Assembly (NCBI GenBank): GCA_036768485.1
Contig: JAVLUZ010000142.1
Span: forward strand, 3,781,848 to 3,845,847
From: Mermis nigrescens
Taxonomy: Eukaryota > Nematoda > Enoplea > Mermithida > Mermithidae
Length of the DNA: 64,000 nucleotides
Direction: 5' to 3'
Both the position numbers and the translations under genes were made by a program. Every line of letters begins with the position of its first letter. Position 1 is the stretch's first letter. Shown here piece by piece: positions 57,960-64,000 of this stretch. Under the pieces are notes generated by a model. It was not told where the DNA came from, did not search any database, and saw only the letters and a program-made list of their open reading frames with translations.

Positions 57960-59470
57960 CCAAGTCAATGTTTATAATGAGCGGAATGGAGAATACAGCA
58001 GTAATTATTTGCAGTCAAGTGCAGGTAATATAGCACACAATGCACAATTATATGCAGTCAAAAACCAGCGGCCTAGACTGCAGGTAATATAGCACACAAC
58101 GTAAAATTATATGCAGTCAAAAATCAGTTGCCTAGGCTGCGGGCAATATAGTACACAAGGTAAAATTATATGCAGTCAAAAACCAGTGGCCTAGACTGCA
58201 GGTAATATAGCACACAATGCAAATTATATGCAGTCAAAAACCAGCGGCCCAGACTGCAGGCAATATAGCACACAATGTGAAATTATATGCAGTCAAAACC
58301 AGCGGCCTAGACTGCAGGTAATATAACACACAATGTGATATTATATGCAGTCAAGTTCAATGTTTATTGATATGGGAAGTTGGCGCTTCGCTCGCATTTT
58401 AACCTGTAGTACATGCTTTAAGAAGGCACTTTTATTTGAGATGGTCTGGCAGATTTGCTTCCTCAATAGGAAATGTTTTTTTGCGCTGCATGGGTAGCAG
58501 CTTCAGCAGCTGCCTATCCACCCTTTAGCGCATCTTGATGGGCCAGCGTAAGCTCTGGTTCTGCATGATAGATATTGCGTAGCTGTTGTTGTTCTTGTCC
58601 TCATTCTGGGGAATTGTTTTACTTTAGTGGAAATAAAATTATACAGCAGATACATATGATACCGGAAAAAATGGTGTGTGGCGACAGGAATTGCTTGCGG
58701 ATTCAGATTGGTGCCAGACATGGGCTAAGCCTAAGGCATAAATGGAGCAAAAATTGCTCCACTCGCTTCCTTCACTCCGCTCGCTCTGCAATTTTGCTCT
58801 ATTTATCTCAGGCTTAGCCCATGCGCTGGCATCAATGTGAATGCACATAACTAGGCCTAAGCCTGAGACATTGGTAACCCCTCTTAGTCACAGTCCCCCG
58901 ACGCTTCAAAGACTAATCCAAAACATTCCCAAATGCTTTTCAGAATCCTTGTTTTACATTTAGTCAGAATAACCTTTAAAGCATTTTATTTCCACTAAAA
59001 TAAAACAATTCCCCAGAATGAGTACAAGAACAGCAACAGCTACTCACTATTTATCACTCAGGACCAGAGTATGCTGGCCCATCAAAATGCAATAATGGGT
59101 GACTGAGCAGCTATTGAAGCTGCTACCCATGCAGCGCAAAAAAACTTTCCCTAATTGAGGAAGCAAATCTGCTAGACCATCTCAAATAAAAGTGCCTTCT
59201 ACAAACCATCTACCACAGGTTGGAATGCGAGCAAAGCGCCAGCTTCCCATATCAATGAGCGTTCAACCTGACTGCATATAATATCACATTGTGTGCTATA
59301 TTACCTGCAGTCTAGGCCGCTGGTTTTTGACTGCATATAATTTTACGTTGTGTGCTATATTACCTGCAGTCTAGACCGCTGGTTTTCGACTGCATATATT
59401 TTTCATTGTGTTCTACATTACCTGCAGTTGATTGCAAATAATTACTACCAGAGAATACTGGAAAATCTCA
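57960..59470. repeat. Foldback with tandem repeats in both arms
   Basis: The left arm (58,010-58,350) has about six units of some 58-60 bp built on CAGCGGCCTAGACTGCAGGT and AATATAGCACACAATG. The right arm (59,270-59,430) has about three units in reverse. Flanking arm sequences also pair (ATTCTGGGGAATTGTTTTAC with GTTTTATTTTAGTGG-type mirror). A palindromic element sits in the loop (58,670-58,985). Confidence 0.8.
58670..58985. repeat. Palindromic foldback core in the loop
   Basis: TGGGCTAAGCCTAAGGCATA, GAGCAAAAATTGC and the reverse half CTCAGGCTTAGCCCATGCGC match the hairpin family at 2,296-2,460. Confidence 0.7.
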
Positions 59471-59499
59471 AATTTTCAAAAAGGACATTCTCTGACTGA

Positions 59500-60045
59500 C
59501 TTTTGGATGGGGAGTTTATATTTGAAAGAATTAGGTGGTGGTCGGCATTATTGACCAAGTTAGAGGCTGTTGGAAGTTCAAGTGCTTAAGGATAAGCAAA
59601 AAAGGGAAAATGGCGTTTGGCGTATTTTCAGTTTTCAATTTGTGGCGACAGCAATTGCTTGCGGGCCAGACATGTGTTAAGCCTAAGGCATAAAGGGAGC
59701 AAAAATTGCTCCACTTGCTTCGCTCGCTCCACAATTTTCGCTCCATTTATCTCAGGCCTAGCCCATGCGCTAGCATCAATGTGAATGCACATAACTAAGC
59801 CTAAGCCTAAGACATTGGTAACCTCGCACAGTCACAGTCCCCGACGCTTCGGAGAGAGAGAGAGAGTAATTCGAAGCATTCCCAAAGGCAGAGCTTACTT
59901 TTCGCCTATCCTTTAACACATGAACTTCAACAGTCTTTAACTCGGTCAATAATGCCGACCGCCACCTAATTCTTTCGAATATGAACTCCTCATCCCAAAC
60001 TCAGTTAGAAAATGTCCTTGTTGTAATATTCCAAGACTTTCCAAT
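59500..60045. repeat. Long foldback element, second copy
   Basis: GGACATTCTCTGACTGACTT...GAATTAGGTGGTGGTCGG on the left mirrors CCGACCGCCACCTAATTC...AGAAAATGTCC on the right. The centre is the TTAGGCTTAG palindrome with GCTCCACTTGCTTCGCTCGC. Same family as 2,050-2,640. Confidence 0.72.
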
Positions 60046-61030
60046 CTCCTGCACTTTAGCCTTCATAAGCATATACAGACAACTCTGGTGTGTATCAGAG
60101 AAAAAACCATCAAAAACCCTCAAAAACACTACAAACCCCAAAAACCCACGAAAAAAACCCCAAAAAATCCACCAAAGACCCACGGGAAACCCCAAAAAAC
60201 CCAAACTCAAAATTTTTAAATCTAGGTTTTTGCCAGCCCTGTTCGCAGTCAACTAAAATCATCAAAAATACACATATCCTTCGCTGCGTCCAAATGTTTT
60301 TTGACGACATGGGACGCCTACCCTCTACATCCGCGCTTGTCTTTCCTTATTTTTTTTAAAAAGCTTAGTCATATTCTCCCGAAACAAAATCTTGTATGCG
60401 GGCCAGCTAAAACCTTAACTACCTAACACTTATTTAGTGAAATTAGTCGTATTCATTGATAATTTTTTATCGCTGGCAAAGATTTTTCCGGCTATTCAAT
60501 GTCTATTGCGGACCGTCATTAAGTATATGCATATGCACAAAAATTTGACGTTATGGGACATACATATAGGTAGTATTTTATTTGTAATGACTATGTCTTC
60601 TTTTCTTCAGTGGCCGTTGCTTCATGTGCTCATATTTTTCCTGATCTTGTCCATTTCTTCTGGACAATAAATATATACTTGTCTTGTATTGTCTTGACTA
60701 ACACAACGAAAATTCCTTTAATTTAGTCGATTTTTTGTTCATTTACTTTGTCTCATTTCTTTTCAATGCCGAGATTTGGTTTAGAAAAGAATAGAGCGTC
60801 AGAACTTTCGCTTTGGCTAAATGAAACTATTAATAATTTATCAACATTTTAAGTTAAAACATTAGAATTTGTGATTTACGGATTATATCTTAAATGGTGA
60901 TTTGGAGCTTTTATTTCACCACATGAGTGAATTATAGTTATAAACGTTTTTTGTTTTTCATGTTTTTTTACAATAAAAGTCTATCGTCCTTATGCTTCTA
61001 GGTAATATCATTTTAGCCTTGTCTTTATTG
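60046..61030. other. Upstream flank of the helicase gene
   Basis: 60,090-60,230 is A- and C-rich (AAAACCC/CCAAAAA runs). 60,640-60,700 (GGACAATAAATATATACTTG plus TTGTCTTG repetition) looks like a LINE tail. No promoter motif was recognised. Confidence 0.35.
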
Positions 61031-61082
61031 ATGGAAACTGAAGAAAGAGAAGAAAGCGATAGGAGTTTCAGAGATCTTGTAC
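61031..61082 (+). CDS. DDX47: DDX47-like exon 1
   Basis: [20 protein letters not shown]; the acidic start followed by F..L matches the family. Donor C|GTATTC in phase 1, with CTT|GTACGT as an alternative 3-4 bases upstream. Confidence 0.75.
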
Positions 61083-62548
61083 GTATTCTGGATTTTAGGG
61101 CTATGTATAATGTTAGTGTCTATTAGTTGCTCATGTTCTGAGGAGTTGTGGATGTTTTATGTGACGCTTGCGAACGTCTTTCTTGGAAAAAGCCTTCAAA
61201 AATACAACAGGAAGCTATTCCAGTTGCCCTTGCACGTGTTACTTTAAATAAAAATTTTAGCGCACTTATTTATGATAGAAACGATGTAATGAGCTTTCAC
61301 AACATCGTGCCTTATGTATTGTTAGGGAATGATAGAAATGCAGAGATTAGAAGTGTACTTTTATTATTTATCAACAGACATTGCACAGCATCGGAATTTC
61401 GGGGGGGATTTTGAAGTGCCTTTTTTCGGCTCAAAAAAATTGGATACGCGTCAAAAATATCGTTTTTTGGCGTTTCTGACAATTTTTTATCTTTCTAGAA
61501 ACGTAAAAACATTAAACAAATTTCAGAAAAAGTCGAAAACACACATGCACACTGGGAGGGACATGAGAGGCATACTTGGGCAAAGCAGGTCTACCCAATG
61601 ATATCAGCTGCCTAATTTTTCGGTTGGTTGTCCTTTTATAAAGTGGTTGTTTGGTTGGTTGATAGAATGCGTAGTGGTTGATTGCTTAATTATTGGTTGT
61701 TTGAATGATTATTGACTATTGGTTGGTTAGTTATTCGACGACCGATTAAATGATAAGTTGATTTTCAAGTCATTCGTATGTGTTTTCCTTTATTCATCTT
61801 CCCTTTTCCAGTCGATTGACTGATTAGTTGATTTTTGAGTCATTTTTGTATATTTTCAATTTTTTGATTTGCATGGCGTTTTGCGGAATTTCCATTGATA
61901 CTGGCAGCATATCTTCCCATTTATACCGACCTGGCCCCCATTGATACCGGGTTGAATGGAGTTGTATGGTTTGCATGCATGATGAAAGGTATCCTCCCTA
62001 CCAGGAGTTTTGAAAAGCATACCCCGTCAGATCATTCTAGACCAATGAAAAACTTAGCGGGGTAGAGGGGTTGAAGAATACCTCAAAGCTCCCTCCCCAT
62101 TCAATATGATTTACGGTTATGTCTAATTGTTTACAGTTGGATGGAGTCATAATTTCTTGACTTAAGTGCTTCTAGCTCTTTTAGAATGGTTCACTTGTTA
62201 TGCATGTAATATATAATATATTCGGAAAATGAGATTCCGCCCTCAACGTAACGCTGATATTGGTGTTAAAGCCAGTGTAATGCTTCGGCACAATTCCAAT
62301 AATATATGTATATGTGATTATGTAAATTTTAAATTAAACTATAACTTTGTCTTTTGGAGGTAAGGATGTAATCGCCTTGGCAGAGACTGGTTCTGGCAAA
62401 ACGGGTGCTTTTGCTCTTCCCATACTTCAAAACTTATTAGAAAAGCCGCAGCGACTTTTCGCTCTTGTGCTTACGCCAACAAGAGAACTTGCTTTTCAGA
62501 TAGGCGAGCAATTCGAGGCATTAGGTGCATCAATCGGAGTTAAAGTTG
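61031..62548 (+). CDS. DDX47: DEAD-box RNA helicase, DDX47/Rrp3-like, first three exons (partial)
   Basis: Exons encode [16 protein letters not shown], then [20 protein letters not shown] with the Q-motif Gln, then the Walker A motif [16 protein letters not shown] and motif Ia [17 protein letters not shown]. The order and the spacing fit DDX47/Rrp3 closely, including [16 protein letters not shown]. Known for the family: an ATP-dependent RNA helicase of the nucleolus needed for 18S rRNA maturation. The DEAD box, SAT and the second RecA domain must lie past 64,000. The joins at exon 1/2 and 2/3 give Arg where the family usually has Gly, so splice points may be off by a few bases. Confidence 0.9.
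61143..61235 (+). CDS. DDX47: DDX47-like exon 2 (Q motif)
   Basis: [20 protein letters not shown] then [10 protein letters not shown]. The intron before it is only about 60 bp. Donor CAC|GTGTTA, phase 1. Confidence 0.85.
61380..61600. repeat. MITE debris in DDX47-like intron 2
   Basis: GGAATTTCGGGGGGGATTTTG, GGCGTTTCTGACAATTTTT and ACACATGCACACTGGGAGG match parts of the 14,038-14,410 element, with rearrangement. No duplication found. Confidence 0.5.
62360..62548 (+). CDS. DDX47: DDX47-like exon 3 (Walker A, motif Ia)
   Basis: [20 protein letters not shown], then [20 protein letters not shown] and [10 protein letters not shown]. Acceptor TCTTTTGGAG, donor TTG|GTAAGA, phase 1. Confidence 0.95.
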
Positions 62549-64000
62549 GTAAGATTCTACGCTTTTTCATTCTCACTCTACACAAGTTTAGCTCTAGTTT
62601 GTAGACAATGCTAACCGATTTTGCAATAAATACCGGTTTTTAAAATAAATCTTGGTCACATCATTCCATTTTTTTACCTGTCGAATTTTTTCTTAGCCAT
62701 CTGCTTGCTCAAAAGTGTCAAATTTTCGGCGCTTCGCGCCATATACTTTTTTAAAAATAAAGTTTGTTCAATTTTTTTGATTTTTTTAAAGAATTTTTTC
62801 CATTCTTTTATTTTATAGAAAGATAGAGTATTTCCAGAAACGCCAAAAAATGATGTCTTTCCTCTCTCCTAGAGATCCCTTGCCGTGCATGTCTTTATAC
62901 AGTTACATACATGAATTCAAAAGGTTAGCTGTTGAGAAATGCTGCTTTGTAATTTAATATTTATTATAGCTTAATAATTTATTCTAATACTTTTGTAATT
63001 TATTTTCATCTAATTTGTTTTAATTTAATTTAATTTTCAGCTTTTTTGCACAAGATGAGAAATCGGTCGTGCAGATAGCTTGAACTACATATATATTTTT
63101 ATATGTAAGCTAAACTTTTGTTCATTTTCTAATAGTTCTAGCGATTGACTTTGAAAACTTCGATTCCCCTAATAGAATCTGGGATACGGATCCGTCCGTG
63201 TTCATTATTTAGTTGAGGAGCCAAAACACGCAAAACCGGCTTATGTTTTTTGTTTTTGTTTTTCAGTTCAAAAAAGGAGAATCACTCACAATTTGTCGAA
63301 GAAATATTGGAAGTTTCGAAAGATAGGAAGAAATTTTGGAGAAGTATTTTTTGTTGGATTTAGTCTTTGAACCTGCGCATCTTTGCCTTAATTCTGCCTT
63401 TAAATAATTATGTACACATTCGTATTAGAATTAACTGCTTCGTGACAATGGTTCTGCACACTGTCAATTCCACAATTCTACTTTATAAGCTGTTTTGCAT
63501 CTCTAAAGTTCAGGCAGCATGGAAGATAATTTGTGGTACATATATACATCATAGGTAGCGCGATAGCGCTACCTATAATATACTTGGCCATCCTTTTTTC
63601 TTATATATTTATCACAGCGAGTGCGAAATTTGTGCCCACCCCTCACAGCAAGAACGGCACACACCTGGGAGGTGCGGTTTTTTTAAAAGGTAGATAATAA
63701 AAAACTACCCTTTTTTTGTTTTACACTCAATACCGAGCTAGTCATGAGTGTGTAAAAATTACACCAAAAATTCAAATGATCGACGGAGGGCCAATTTTTC
63801 TTAAAAAATGTTTTCCCTGATTAGTAGGCTACGAATCTGGTCTTAAAATTTCTTTACACTCATTAGTTGTTGCACAGGAGTGTAAAGTAGACTGATTTTT
63901 ACTGTTTTCATGTGCAGAAGCATATCTAACTCAGTTTTACATTATATGCAGTCTGATTGGTTTCAGAAGGTAGACAGTTATAAAATCTAGGGAGTGTATT
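62549..64000. other. DDX47-like intron 3 (runs off the edge)
   Basis: Contains MITE debris with CGGCGCTTCGCGCC (62,727-62,740), a perfect hairpin at 63,551-63,576 and, from about 63,690, a repeat with TTTACACTCAATACCGAG shared with 47,590-47,620. No further helicase exon was seen. Confidence 0.6.
63551..63576. repeat. Perfect 11-bp inverted repeat with GATA loop
   Basis: ATAGGTAGCGC, then GATA, then GCGCTACCTAT: a complete hairpin with no mismatch. Its function, if any, is unknown. Confidence 0.9.

Noticed and set aside
58010..58350. CRISPR-like array of regular repeats
   Set aside because: Units are contiguous tandem copies without variable spacers, form a foldback with 59,270-59,430, and the genome is eukaryotic.
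1..64000. Bacterial or viral origin of any part
   Set aside because: Introns, LINEs, hAT elements and three conserved animal genes with one orientation explain the window; no virus-like genes were seen.

Overview
The window is eukaryotic and almost certainly from a metazoan. It is AT-rich and its genes are split by GT-AG introns. Three conserved animal genes lie on the + strand in a row, and nearly all other sequence is transposon-derived. The species cannot be named; an invertebrate is the best inference. I rebuilt exons by hand from splice signals, reading phase and remembered family motifs; no alignment or RNA evidence was available.

Host genes. (1) 15,831-22,031: a ZFAND2-like protein in seven exons (245 aa) with two AN1 zinc fingers, two ubiquitin-interacting motifs and a C-terminal CaaX box (CVIS). 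(2) About 22.8-43.1 kb: a TRMT2A-like tRNA (uracil-5-)-methyltransferase. Eight exons from 25,203 keep one frame (544 aa) and hold an RRM, the SAM-binding motif, the catalytic Cys and the basic Glu; a tentative first exon lies at 22,791. (3) 61,031 onward: the first three exons of a DDX47/Rrp3-like DEAD-box RNA helicase, which runs off the right edge. All three act in housekeeping RNA or protein quality pathways; nothing suggests a shared pathway.

Mobile DNA. 1-15.8 kb holds Jockey/CR1-type LINE pieces, several elements with 8-bp target-site duplications (TSDs), and foldback hairpins. The introns of genes 1 and 2 hold more. 43-61 kb is a dense nest: a hAT element with BED-finger and dimerisation-domain remnants (46,053-47,379), MITEs inside MITEs, a TIR family carrying a 20-bp minisatellite (51.9-57.3 kb), a TIR unit with a 50-bp minisatellite, and a foldback with tandem repeats in its arms (58-59.5 kb). 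For more than a dozen insertions I could read both terminal inverted repeats and an 8-bp (occasionally 9-bp) TSD, so exact borders are given.

The most unusual patterns are: a short perfect hairpin (CGGCGC-TTC-GCGCCG) recurring some 20 times in otherwise different elements; GC-rich GGCCCCGG arrays at the ends of hAT-like elements in an AT-rich background; and a TIR element combining a long palindrome with a tRNA-like pol III promoter. None of these is shown here to be functional.
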